NCBI GenBank assembly: GCA_020029625.1
Contig: JAIBJP010000057.1
Span: forward strand, 1 to 18,347
Source: Actinomycetota bacterium
GTDB lineage: Bacteria > Actinomycetota > Thermoleophilia > Gaiellales > Gaiellaceae
Reading direction: 5' to 3'
DNA length: 18,347 nt
The notes under the pieces were generated by a model. That model worked only from the letters and a program-made list of their open reading frames with translations, was not told the origin of the DNA and did no database searches. This document shows, in pieces, positions 6,273-12,471 of the stretch (positions are counted from its first letter, which is position 1; every line of letters starts with the position of its first letter). The position numbers and the translations under genes are program-made.

Positions 6273-8711
6273 TTAGCCGGAGCCGGCTGCTTCGGGCTGC
6301 GCAGCCTTTTGCTGCTGCGGCTGCTTCTGCTCTTGCTTCCTCTGCCCTTGCTGCTGGGGCTGCTGGTCGCGCTGTTTGCGCTTGCGCCGACGCCGGCGGG
6401 CCTTGCCGGAGTGCTGCTTGGGTGCCGGGAGGTTGTCGGCGAGCGCGTTGGCCACATCGTTGATCGAGCCGAGCCGCTCACGCATGCCGTCGATCAGACG
6501 CTGGGCCGTCGGTGTGTAGGCCTCGGCCGAGGCGAGCAGCGCCACCGCAACGTGTAGAGGCTGCTCGAGAGCGACGTTGACGAGTCGGGCGGCGTTCTCC
6601 TCGTGTCGGTGGCCGCGCGAGTTGGTGAGAGCCCCGAGCAACCGCTTAGCCTCCGGGAGCTCGGAACTGGCGCGCCGGTCCTGGAGCTTGCGAGTTGCGC
6701 GGGCGAGTCGCCAGGTCCAGCGCGCGACGATGTCGGGCGGAGCGTCCACCTTCCCTTCTCCGATCGCCCGCAAGAGGATGCGCACGCCCTGGACGCGGTC
6801 CTTGTCCCAGGTCGGCGCCGAGGTGACCATCGTGACCAGGTCGTCGAAGTCGGCGCGATCGACCGTGACCGCGACCCGGTCGCCGAGCGCCGAGAGGCGC
6901 AGGCGGCGGTTCGGATTCTCCGCGGCGCAGCTCATGAGGAATGCCTCGCGGCACTCCCTCGAGGCGCGCGCGAGCTTTTCGGCGAAATGCTGCCGCTCCT
7001 CGAAGCGCACCTGCCGCCCGGCGATGCGCGCCCAGAGGAGCTGCTCGTCCTCGGCGAGCTTGCCCGGATCGACGCGCTCCCATTCTCGCGTGATGACGGC
7101 TACGCGCCGGCGGATGTCGGGTGTGACCGGCACGAGCCACGGCGCCGGAGAGAGCTTGCGGCGCGCTCGCCGCTGGACTCGGCGGCGTGGTGCGGGGGTG
7201 ACGCGTGCTCCGGGGCGGTAGAAGTCGGAGTCCAGCAGACTGTGAAGCGTCACCGTGCGCTCGTTGTGGGTCGCCGCGTCAGGGACGAAGTCGACCACGA
7301 CGCCCGCCTCCTTGCGAGGGTGGGTGCGCATGACGCGACCGATCCGCTGCTGGTAGACGCGACGGCTTGCGGTCGGCGCGAGGTGCATGCAAACGGTGGC
7401 GCGAGGTGAGTTCCAGCCCTCCGCCAGGAGCATGGCGTTGATGAGCACGTGGATCTCCCCGCGCTCATAGGCGGCCAGCGTCTCCGCGAGCTTGACGGGC
7501 GGGGTGCGGCCGCTAACCGCCTCCGCCTTCATCCCGGCCGCCCGGAACTCACGGGCCAGGTTGTAGGCGTGCTCTACACCCGCGGCGTACACGATCCCGG
7601 GCGTCTGGTCGAAGCGGTCGCGATAGAGGCTCGCCGCAGCCTGGTTGATGACGCTGTGATCGAGGACCTTGGCCAGGATCTCCTGGTCGTAGTCGCCGCC
7701 GACGATTGGAACCGAGGCGACAGCGGCCGCGGGTGGCACGCGTAGACACCGCAGGGGTGCGATGAGGCCCCGGCGCGCGGCGTCGCCGAGCGGCAGGTCG
7801 TCAACCGAGGCCGGGAAGACGTCCGAGACCTGTTTGGCGATCAACTGCTCGGTCGCGGTCATCCCGATGTAGATCGGCTCGGGGAAGCTGCGGATGGCGC
7901 TGCTCGTCTTCTCGCCGAGCGCCGTGTGGGCCTCGTCGCAGATGACGAGCTGGTAGGCACTCCTGGAGATCGACCCGACGTGGCGCGCGAACCACGCGTA
8001 CGTCTGGATCGTGATCGGATTCCCGCGGAGCGGTTCCCGGCCTTTCTCGATCGCGGGCCGGAAGCGGTCCCCGTAGCCCTCGGTCGTGAGGTCGGTCGTG
8101 AACTGCTGCACGAGCAGGCGCCGGTGGGTGAGGATCAGGACCCCCATCGTCCGGGCGGCCTCGACGAAGCCTGCGGCCGCGATCGTCTTCCCGGATGCGG
8201 TGGGATGGCGGAAGCGGAAGCGGCGAATCGCTCCGGGATCCTTCTCGCGGGGAAAATCGGTTACCTCGCCGTCGTCGGAAGAGGGCTCCTCGAACTCCTC
8301 CTCCTCTTCATCCTCCTCGACGGCCGGATGGCCGTTGCCGTTCTCGGGCGCTTCCTCGTGCCGGGAGATCAGCTCGGTCAACATCCCGGCGAGCGCGTCG
8401 ATCTGGTGCCTCCGGAGCTCCGTGCCCGACGCGAGGCGCGGCGGAAGGTCGGCGAGTACGCGCTCGAGACCGAGCATGAGCGAGTAGCGGATCTTCCATT
8501 CGGGCGAGGGAGTCCGCCGGCCCGCTTCCATCTCGGCGAGGGCGTCGTCGAGCGCGCGGCGGCGCGCCCGTCCCTCGGCGAGGGCTTCGGCGGGATTTTC
8601 GTCCAGATGCAGGAAGGGCTCACCCGCCCAGGCTTCCGCCCGGCGGGCGGCGGCTGCCAAGCCGTCCGCCTCTACCGCAGCAACGGTCGAGTGCTCTATC
8701 GCTTCTTGCAT
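6273..8711 (-). CDS. Superfamily 2 DEAD/DEAH-type helicase with acidic insert and Gln-rich basic tail
   Basis: This 812-residue ATP-dependent nucleic-acid translocase or helicase contains LRRHQIDAL (about 99-107), Walker A HPTASGKT (169-176), DEAH (259-262), motif III MTAT (284-287), motif V AEGWNSP (430-436) and motif VI YQQRIGRVMR (453-462). This layout resembles type I/III restriction-subunit and ComFA/UvrB-like SF2 cores, but no nuclease or methylase motif is seen. Two oddities stand out: a strongly acidic run near 132-150 between the LRRHQ motif and Walker A, and a tail from about 760 with arginine/lysine clusters followed by glutamine-rich repeats. ATG 8711-8709 is the only in-frame start, and no Shine-Dalgarno is visible. 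Upstream, TATAGT (8786-8781) could be a -10. The TAA stop lies 9 nt before dipZ. Substrate (DNA or RNA) and pathway are unknown. Confidence 0.85.
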   Translation of the reverse strand: MQEAIEHSTVAAVEADGLAAAARRAEAWAGEPFLHLDENPAEALAEGRARRRALDDALAEMEAGRRTPSPEWKIRYSLMLGLERVLADLPPRLASGTELRRHQIDALAGMLTELISRHEEAPENGNGHPAVEEDEEEEEFEEPSSDDGEVTDFPREKDPGAIRRFRFRHPTASGKTIAAAGFVEAARTMGVLILTHRRLLVQQFTTDLTTEGYGDRFRPAIEKGREPLRGNPITIQTYAWFARHVGSISRSAYQLVICDEAHTALGEKTSSAIRSFPEPIYIGMTATEQLIAKQVSDVFPASVDDLPLGDAARRGLIAPLRCLRVPPAAAVASVPIVGGDYDQEILAKVLDHSVINQAAASLYRDRFDQTPGIVYAAGVEHAYNLAREFRAAGMKAEAVSGRTPPVKLAETLAAYERGEIHVLINAMLLAEGWNSPRATVCMHLAPTASRRVYQQRIGRVMRTHPRKEAGVVVDFVPDAATHNERTVTLHSLLDSDFYRPGARVTPAPRRRVQRRARRKLSPAPWLVPVTPDIRRRVAVITREWERVDPGKLAEDEQLLWARIAGRQVRFEERQHFAEKLARASRECREAFLMSCAAENPNRRLRLSALGDRVAVTVDRADFDDLVTMVTSAPTWDKDRVQGVRILLRAIGEGKVDAPPDIVARWTWRLARATRKLQDRRASSELPEAKRLLGALTNSRGHRHEENAARLVNVALEQPLHVAVALLASAEAYTPTAQRLIDGMRERLGSINDVANALADNLPAPKQHSGKARRRRRKRKQRDQQPQQQGQRKQEQKQPQQQKAAQPEAAGSG

Positions 8712-8809
8712 AGGAGCAGCGCGGGTGCGCTGCCGGAAAACGAGGATGCCTGCGCGCGATCTTGGCGCGGGCCTGGTCGAACTATATCGCAGGCGAGAGC
8801 CCTTCGGGG

Positions 8810-10111
8810 CTAGTGAACGAAGCTTTCGGCAACCGCCCGCTGCTGGCGGACGGCCTTCTTCATGTAATCGTAGGCCTCGTCCTTCCGACCTTCGGCCTCC
8901 GCCAGGTCGGCGAGCCTCGAGTAGACCTCGATGAGGAAGCGGTTCGGGTTGCGAGGCTCGAGCAGCTCGGCGGCGAGCTCGTAGACCTCGCGGGCGCGAG
9001 AGCTCTCGCCGAGCTCTTCGTAGACGCTGCCGAGCACCGTGTAGCTCCGCGCGGCGTCTTCGGGAGCCGCGTCCGAGATGAGCCCGGAAACTTGCATGGC
9101 CAGCGCAGCCGCCTCTTCGCTCCGTTCGAGCATGGCGAGGGCCCTTGCCTCCTCGAGCCGGTACTGAGCCCGCTCGAGCTTGTTCCCGCTCCGCTCGAGG
9201 AGCGGCCAGCCCCGCTCGAGCAGAATCAGCGCCTCATCAGCGTTGCCACGGTCGAGCTCGATATGGGCGAGCAGCTGGTGGCCGCGAGCGGTGCGGTACG
9301 TGTCCTCGGTGAGCAGGAGGATCTCGAGCGCCCGGCGAGCATAGTCCGCCGCTGTGTCCTGATCGTTGCGCTCGGCGTGCAGGCGCGACTGCGACCAGTA
9401 CAGCCTCGCGCGGACGAGCGGGTCCTGGGATTTGTCCCCCAACGCCAGGGCTCGGCCGAGGAGCTCCTCCGCCCGCCCGAGGTTCCCGCTGTCGATCAGC
9501 GCGGATGCGAGGAGCACGGCGAACCGCATCGTCTCGATGTCGTCTTGCCGCGCGTCCGCCTCGTCGAGGGCCGCTTGGAAGACCCCGATCGCGGACTCGA
9601 GCTCACCGACCATCGCGTAGGCCCGGCCCAGCGCCTCGGCGACAGCAGCCCGCTTCATCCGGTCGGTCATCCCGCGGGCCTGTTCGAGGAACTTGATTGC
9701 CTCGCGCGGGTACCCGCGGCGTGACGCCAGCTGTCCGAGGCCGGCGTGCGCCTCCGCCTTCTCGGCATCGGTCACTGCCGAGCCCAGAATCTGTTCGAAC
9801 AGCCCTTCCGCGGCGTCCAGCTCGTCGAGCCTGAGTGCGACCTCGGCCTGGGCGAGGTCGGCGCCGCGGCCCCCGCGGTCCGCCGCGCCCGTCGCGAGAT
9901 AGTCCTCGGACACGCCCAGGCGTCGCCCGAGCTCGCGGAGGAGTTGGAGGGAGGGGATCCGGTCGCCCGATTCGATGCGCGAGATGTAGGCCGGGGAGCA
10001 GCCCGAAAACGAAAGCTGGCGCTGGCTGAGTCCGGCCCGTTCGCGCGCTTCCTTCAAGCGCACACCCACGGCGGCGGGACTGTCGACATGGGTTGACTTT
10101 TGTCGTGGCAT
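8810..10111 (-). CDS. XRE-type HTH regulator with TPR array (RRNPP-like architecture)
   Basis: The protein has 433 residues. Residues 16-72 form an HTH_3/XRE DNA-binding domain, with RLKEARERAGLSQRQLS and recognition segment SPAYISRIESGDRIPS. Residues from about 85 to the end are helical tetratricopeptide-type repeats, for example LDELDAAEGLFEQIL, GYPREAIKFLEQAR, GELESAIGVFQAAL, GNLGRAEELLGRAL and GESSRAREVYELAA. HTH plus C-terminal TPR repeats is the architecture of peptide-responsive RRNPP regulators (PlcR, NprR, Rgg, ComR), although XRE-TPR proteins with no known peptide ligand also occur. Length is close to NprR. The start is ATG 10111-10109; TATAAC ends 9 nt upstream and there is no Shine-Dalgarno. 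The gene is divergent from a 25-codon peptide gene at 10183. GTCAA-type repeats lie over and upstream of its start, suggesting autoregulation. The stop TAG at 8812-8810 is 98 nt before the helicase. Confidence 0.88.
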   Translation of the reverse strand: MPRQKSTHVDSPAAVGVRLKEARERAGLSQRQLSFSGCSPAYISRIESGDRIPSLQLLRELGRRLGVSEDYLATGAADRGGRGADLAQAEVALRLDELDAAEGLFEQILGSAVTDAEKAEAHAGLGQLASRRGYPREAIKFLEQARGMTDRMKRAAVAEALGRAYAMVGELESAIGVFQAALDEADARQDDIETMRFAVLLASALIDSGNLGRAEELLGRALALGDKSQDPLVRARLYWSQSRLHAERNDQDTAADYARRALEILLLTEDTYRTARGHQLLAHIELDRGNADEALILLERGWPLLERSGNKLERAQYRLEEARALAMLERSEEAAALAMQVSGLISDAAPEDAARSYTVLGSVYEELGESSRAREVYELAAELLEPRNPNRFLIEVYSRLADLAEAEGRKDEAYDYMKKAVRQQRAVAESFVH

Positions 10112-10163
10112 CCGAAACCTGTTATAAAGTCAAACTGTCAATCCTGGGCCCAGGAGCTGTCAA
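10093..10163. promoter_or_regulatory. Candidate operator region between XRE-TPR gene and peptide gene
   Basis: Four TTGAC/GTCAA elements occur in 71 bp: TTGAC at 10093-10097 and GTCAA at 10129-10133, 10137-10141 and 10159-10163. TTGACTTT (10093-10100) and AAAGTCAA (10126-10133) form an 8-bp inverted repeat around the XRE start codon. CTGTCAA occurs at 10135 and 10157, exactly 22 bp apart, about two helical turns. Between these two lies the perfect 14-bp palindrome TCCTGGGCCCAGGA (10142-10155). The layout suits binding of a dimeric regulator, most simply the adjacent XRE protein. This is inference from symmetry and position. Confidence 0.5.
10100..10128 (+). promoter_or_regulatory. Candidate promoter of the 25-codon peptide gene
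   Basis: TTGTCG (10100-10105) and TATAAA (10123-10128) are separated by 17 nt, giving good sigma70-type spacing. Transcription would start near 10135 and leave a leader of about 45 nt containing the palindrome, one CTGTCAA copy and the ribosome binding site. The -10 overlaps TTATAA (10122-10127), which on the minus strand gives TATAAC for the XRE gene. Confidence 0.45.
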
Positions 10164-10167
10164 CGTC

Positions 10168-10175
10168 GGAAAGGA
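10168..10175 (+). promoter_or_regulatory. Ribosome binding site of the peptide gene
   Basis: GGAAAGGA lies 7 nt before ATG 10183. It is one of the clearest ribosome binding sites in the window, where many genes have none, and is the main support that the tiny frame is translated. Confidence 0.6.
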
Positions 10176-10182
10176 CGGCTCC

Positions 10183-10260
10183 ATGAGACTCAAGCTGGCG
10201 TTCGTTTGCGCTGCGCTTGGGACTGTCGCGGCCCTTGTGGCCGGCACTCCCTGGTGGTAG
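10183..10260 (+). CDS. 25-residue signal-peptide-like small peptide ending in Trp-Trp
   Basis: The frame ATG to TAG encodes 25 residues: a basic start (MRLK), a hydrophobic Ala/Val/Leu core (LAFVCAALGTVAALVAG) and the C-terminus TPWW. This is the n-h-c layout of a Sec signal peptide with almost nothing after it. VAG-T or LVA-G would be acceptable signal-peptidase sites, releasing TPWW or GTPWW. A strong ribosome binding site (10168-10175) and a plausible promoter precede it. It is divergent from an XRE-TPR regulator, as shp genes are from rgg genes, and WW is also a hallmark of the ComS-derived XIP pheromone of some streptococci. The pheromone role is therefore a hypothesis. Alternatives are a small membrane peptide, a type I toxin-like peptide, or a regulatory leader peptide (tandem Trp codons just before the stop) for the gene at 10484. 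I do not recognise it as a known family. Confidence 0.55.
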   Translation: MRLKLAFVCAALGTVAALVAGTPWW

Positions 10261-10483
10261 CAGCTCGTCGGTGTCATTGATTCAGGGCATTTTGTCCGCC
10301 ACTCTCTTTCTTTGTATACGTCCATTTTGCCTTTTGACGTGAACCCTCGATCGGGGTACTGGATCGAAGCGCCGCGCATTCTGACCACTTTCTCACCCGT
10401 AACGCAAGAGGGAAGTCGTTTGGGCTCCTTAAAGAGGAAGGGAGCCCGTCTGCGGCGGCGGACTCCCTGGAGCGTCAACGGCA
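10261..10483. other. AT-richer non-coding stretch between peptide gene and hypothetical gene
   Basis: The first 180 bases are about 52% G+C, well below the flanking genes. Contents are a promoter-like pair at 10292-10320; a second, weaker TTGACG (10334-10339) with TACTGG 17 nt on; a hairpin GGGCTCC/GGAGCCC (10422-10428 with 10441-10447, 12-nt loop) without a T-tract; and GGAG at 10469-10472 before the next ATG. A minus-strand frame spanning 10122-10514 has no recognisable domain and crosses the peptide gene, so it is taken as chance. No known riboswitch consensus was recognised. Confidence 0.5.
10292..10320 (+). promoter_or_regulatory. Candidate promoter for the gene at 10484
   Basis: TTGTCC (10292-10297) and TATACG (10315-10320) are 17 nt apart. 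The -35 lies in TTTTGTC, the same seven bases that begin the peptide-gene -35 region at 10098-10104, so the two promoters may be recognised or regulated alike. A transcript from here would have a leader of about 155 nt carrying the 10422-10447 hairpin. Confidence 0.35.
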
Positions 10484-11212
10484 ATGACAATTGTCGTCGA
10501 TACGGTCTTGACAACCACCCCCAAACGGGGGGTTCTCGAGCCGAATAGGCTCCGGTGCATGGATTGGGACGCCCACGCGGAGCGCGAGGAGGGCCGCTAC
10601 AGCGACGGATTGGCCCGTTTGCCGGAGGGTCTGGACGCGAGGCAGAAGCAGCTCGTGCGCGTGGCCATGGCCGCCGGAGGAGCTGGGCTCGCCCGGCTCA
10701 TGCAGGGTCGGTCGGCCGAAGCAGCCGGCTGGTTCTCGCGTTCCGCCGAGCGCTACCGCGAAAGCTGGGACGGCGCTCCGCCTGGCAGCTGGGGGCGCCT
10801 GATCGGGGCCGTCAAGTCTCGCATCCTGGCCGGGGACTGGGAGGGGGCTGTCCAGGACGCCCAGTGGGCGCTGGAGCAGAGCCCGCAGGATTCGGACTCG
10901 CCGATCGGGGCCTATGCGGCCGTGCTCGCATCGCTGACGCTCGCGGAGGACGAGCAAGCGGCCGCGCTCGCGCCTGCCCTTCGCAACGAGGCGTTTCCCG
11001 AGGCCGTGGGCGACGCGCTTGCGTCCTTGTCCGCGCACGACCGCGACGCCTATGCGAGTGCGGCCGCGCGAGTGCTCGAGTCCTTCGAGACCCGCGAGGA
11101 CTACCTGGAGGACATCCCTGTCGCAGACACGGTGCTCGTGCTCGAGGCCCTGGCTGCGCGCCGTGGCCTGGCCGCCGGCCTCAAATCGCCCCTCCTGCCC
11201 GAGACGGGCTAG
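10484..11212 (+). CDS. Hypothetical alpha-helical, TPR-like protein
   Basis: This is a 242-residue soluble protein of unknown function. The body looks helical with repeat-like pairs, for example GLARLMQGRSAEAAGWFSRSAERYRES and KSRILAGDWEGAVQDAQWALEQ. The C-terminus YLEDIPVADTVLVLEALAARRGL then SPLLPE recalls the ending of Imm49-type immunity proteins, but that is a memory-based resemblance and not a firm assignment. ATG 10484 has GGAG 11 nt upstream and begins MTIVVDTVL; ATG 10559 (MDWDAHAEREEGRYSDG) is an equally possible start, since the compact helical body begins there. The first codons include the 10-bp palindrome GACAATTGTC (10486-10495), and ACCCCC/GGGGGT (10517-10533) forms a small hairpin, both more like regulatory DNA than coding. 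The gene follows the peptide gene on the same strand. Its TAG overlaps the stop of the convergent MshEN gene in CTAG. Confidence 0.7.
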   Translation: MTIVVDTVLTTTPKRGVLEPNRLRCMDWDAHAEREEGRYSDGLARLPEGLDARQKQLVRVAMAAGGAGLARLMQGRSAEAAGWFSRSAERYRESWDGAPPGSWGRLIGAVKSRILAGDWEGAVQDAQWALEQSPQDSDSPIGAYAAVLASLTLAEDEQAAALAPALRNEAFPEAVGDALASLSAHDRDAYASAAARVLESFETREDYLEDIPVADTVLVLEALAARRGLAAGLKSPLLPETG

Positions 11213-12327
11213 AGCTCTTCGACGTCGACGGAGACGATCGTGTCCGGCTTGAGGAACCGGCCGTTCACGAAGGGCCAGTCGTCGCTGTCCGTCGAGCCGA
11301 GTTGCTTGGTCAGGGCCTTGGCGTAGCCCTTCGCCTCGCCGATGTCCTCGCACTCGGCCACGGTCAAGCGCTCACCGGTCGTGAGCCGGATGGAAACGCG
11401 ATAGGCCGCCCCGCGTGCGGCGGCCGGAGGGGGAGTGTCGTCCTCGAAATCTTCGTGCACCTGGCCGTTCGACTCCGGGAGGCTCTGCGGCGCGACCGGC
11501 TCCGTGGCGAGCGGCGCCAACTCGGGCTCGGCCTCCGGCTCGGGAGCAGGCGCGGGGGTCTCGAACGCGGGTGCCGGCAGCTCGGGCGCTGCCTCCATGA
11601 CGGGCTCGGGCAGAGCTTCCGGCTCAAGCTCTGGCTCGAACGCGGGCTCCGGCTCGGGCTCAGGCTGAACAGGCGCGTCGAAGTCGTACTCCGAGGCGTC
11701 GAAGTGCGGCTCCGCTTCCTGCTCGGGCGCAGCTTCGATTGTCGGCTCGGCCTCGAGAGCCGGCTCCGGCTCGGCTTCGTACTCGGCGGCCGGGAGCTCA
11801 GGCTCGGCGGGGGGAAGGCTCGTGTCGACTCGCAGCGGCTGGGGCTCCGGGTCGGGGGCCGCGGCGGCAGCCTGGTAGGCGCCGCTGAAGATCTCGCCGA
11901 TGACGTCGTTCAACTCGCTGCGCGCGACCACGATGAACCGGGCTTCCTGTCCGAGCGCCTCGCGGATGTTCCGGTTCAGGACGTCGTTCGTCGGGTCGGC
12001 GACGGCTACGACCGGAACGCCTTCTTCGAATCCGATCGGCAGGGCCGTGAACAGGCGTGCCTGGTCTTCGGACAACAGGCGGGCCGCGTCGGGCTCGATG
12101 CTCCGCTCGCGCAGGCTGACGAAGGGAAGGCCCTTCTGCCCGGCGAGGAGCCGCGTCAGGTCCTCTTCCTTGATCAGGTTGCGCTCGACCAGGATCTCGC
12201 CGAGCCGGCGTCCGGTCTTGACGCCCTCCTCGAGGGCGTTCTCGATCGTCTCCGCGGGCAGGAGTCCTGCCCTGAAGATCAGGGTTCCAAGGGGTGCGTC
12301 GGGACGCTCTCTCAACGGGGTGCTCAT
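11209..12327 (-). CDS. MshEN-domain protein with Glu/Pro-rich linker and small C-terminal domain
   Basis: The protein has 372 residues. Residues 12-150 form an MshEN (T2SSE N-terminal, PF05157) domain, known in MshE to bind cyclic di-GMP through two 24-residue motifs joined by five residues. Both are present with that exact spacing: motif I at 12-35 (PLGTLIFRAGLL...) and motif II at 41-64 (RLGEILVERNLI...LLAGQ). Motif I is degenerate, with Pro for the first Arg and Gly for the last Gln; motif II has Asn50 for Gly. Residues about 151-305 are a low-complexity Glu/Pro/Ala linker. Residues 308-372 (YRVSIRLTTGERLTV...WPFVNGRFLKPDTIVSVDVEEL) form a compact domain of unknown function. The ATPase domain of type II secretion or type IV pilus motors is absent, so this may be a stand-alone sensor or adaptor. 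It starts at ATG 12327-12325. Confidence 0.82.
   Translation of the reverse strand: MSTPLRERPDAPLGTLIFRAGLLPAETIENALEEGVKTGRRLGEILVERNLIKEEDLTRLLAGQKGLPFVSLRERSIEPDAARLLSEDQARLFTALPIGFEEGVPVVAVADPTNDVLNRNIREALGQEARFIVVARSELNDVIGEIFSGAYQAAAAAPDPEPQPLRVDTSLPPAEPELPAAEYEAEPEPALEAEPTIEAAPEQEAEPHFDASEYDFDAPVQPEPEPEPAFEPELEPEALPEPVMEAAPELPAPAFETPAPAPEPEAEPELAPLATEPVAPQSLPESNGQVHEDFEDDTPPPAAARGAAYRVSIRLTTGERLTVAECEDIGEAKGYAKALTKQLGSTDSDDWPFVNGRFLKPDTIVSVDVEEL
11412..11850 (-). repeat. Degenerate hexamer-like low-complexity tract in the MshEN gene
   Basis: This stretch encodes the Glu/Pro-rich linker and is built of recurrent GAGCCG/GAGCCC-like units (seen on the plus strand as ggctcc, ggctcg and similar). 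Codons for Glu, Pro and Ala dominate. Such tracts vary in length by slippage. It has no independent gene content, although its antisense strand is open over long stretches. Confidence 0.6.
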
Positions 12328-12471
12328 ATGCCGCAGATCTCAGTTGCCGCAGTGGTTGGGCGGTACTTTTTCGCCCTGTCTTCGACTATCGGTGAGGGAC
12401 GCCGCCGAGGTATCACCCTTTGGAGGGGTTGCCGCCGCTTCAAACCGGATTCTGACTCGACTCGCGCCTCG
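12328..12471. other. Intergenic region upstream of the MshEN gene
   Basis: This 144-bp gap separates two minus-strand genes, so the MshEN gene may have its own promoter. A short hairpin GGGCG/CGCCC (12358-12362 with 12372-12376, loop gtacttttt) is present. On the minus strand CACCGATAG resembles the -10 of a sigma28-type promoter (GCCGATAA), but no TAAA lies at the proper distance, so it is only noted. No gene was seen. Confidence 0.35.

Noticed and set aside
7926..8813. Plus-strand 295-residue frame antisense to the helicase
   Set aside because: The helicase motifs on the minus strand are complete, and the antisense frame shows no family features.
10422..10447. Hairpin GGGCTCC/GGAGCCC as a rho-independent terminator or riboswitch
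   Set aside because: There is no T-tract on either side and no known riboswitch core; kept only as part of the intergenic description.
10122..10514. Minus-strand 130-residue frame covering the peptide gene
   Set aside because: No recognisable domain or start signal; it crosses the regulatory region and the opposite-strand peptide ORF.
12380..12420. Sigma28-type promoter upstream of the MshEN gene (CACCGATAG)
   Set aside because: No matching -35 TAAA at the required distance; similarity is limited to the -10.
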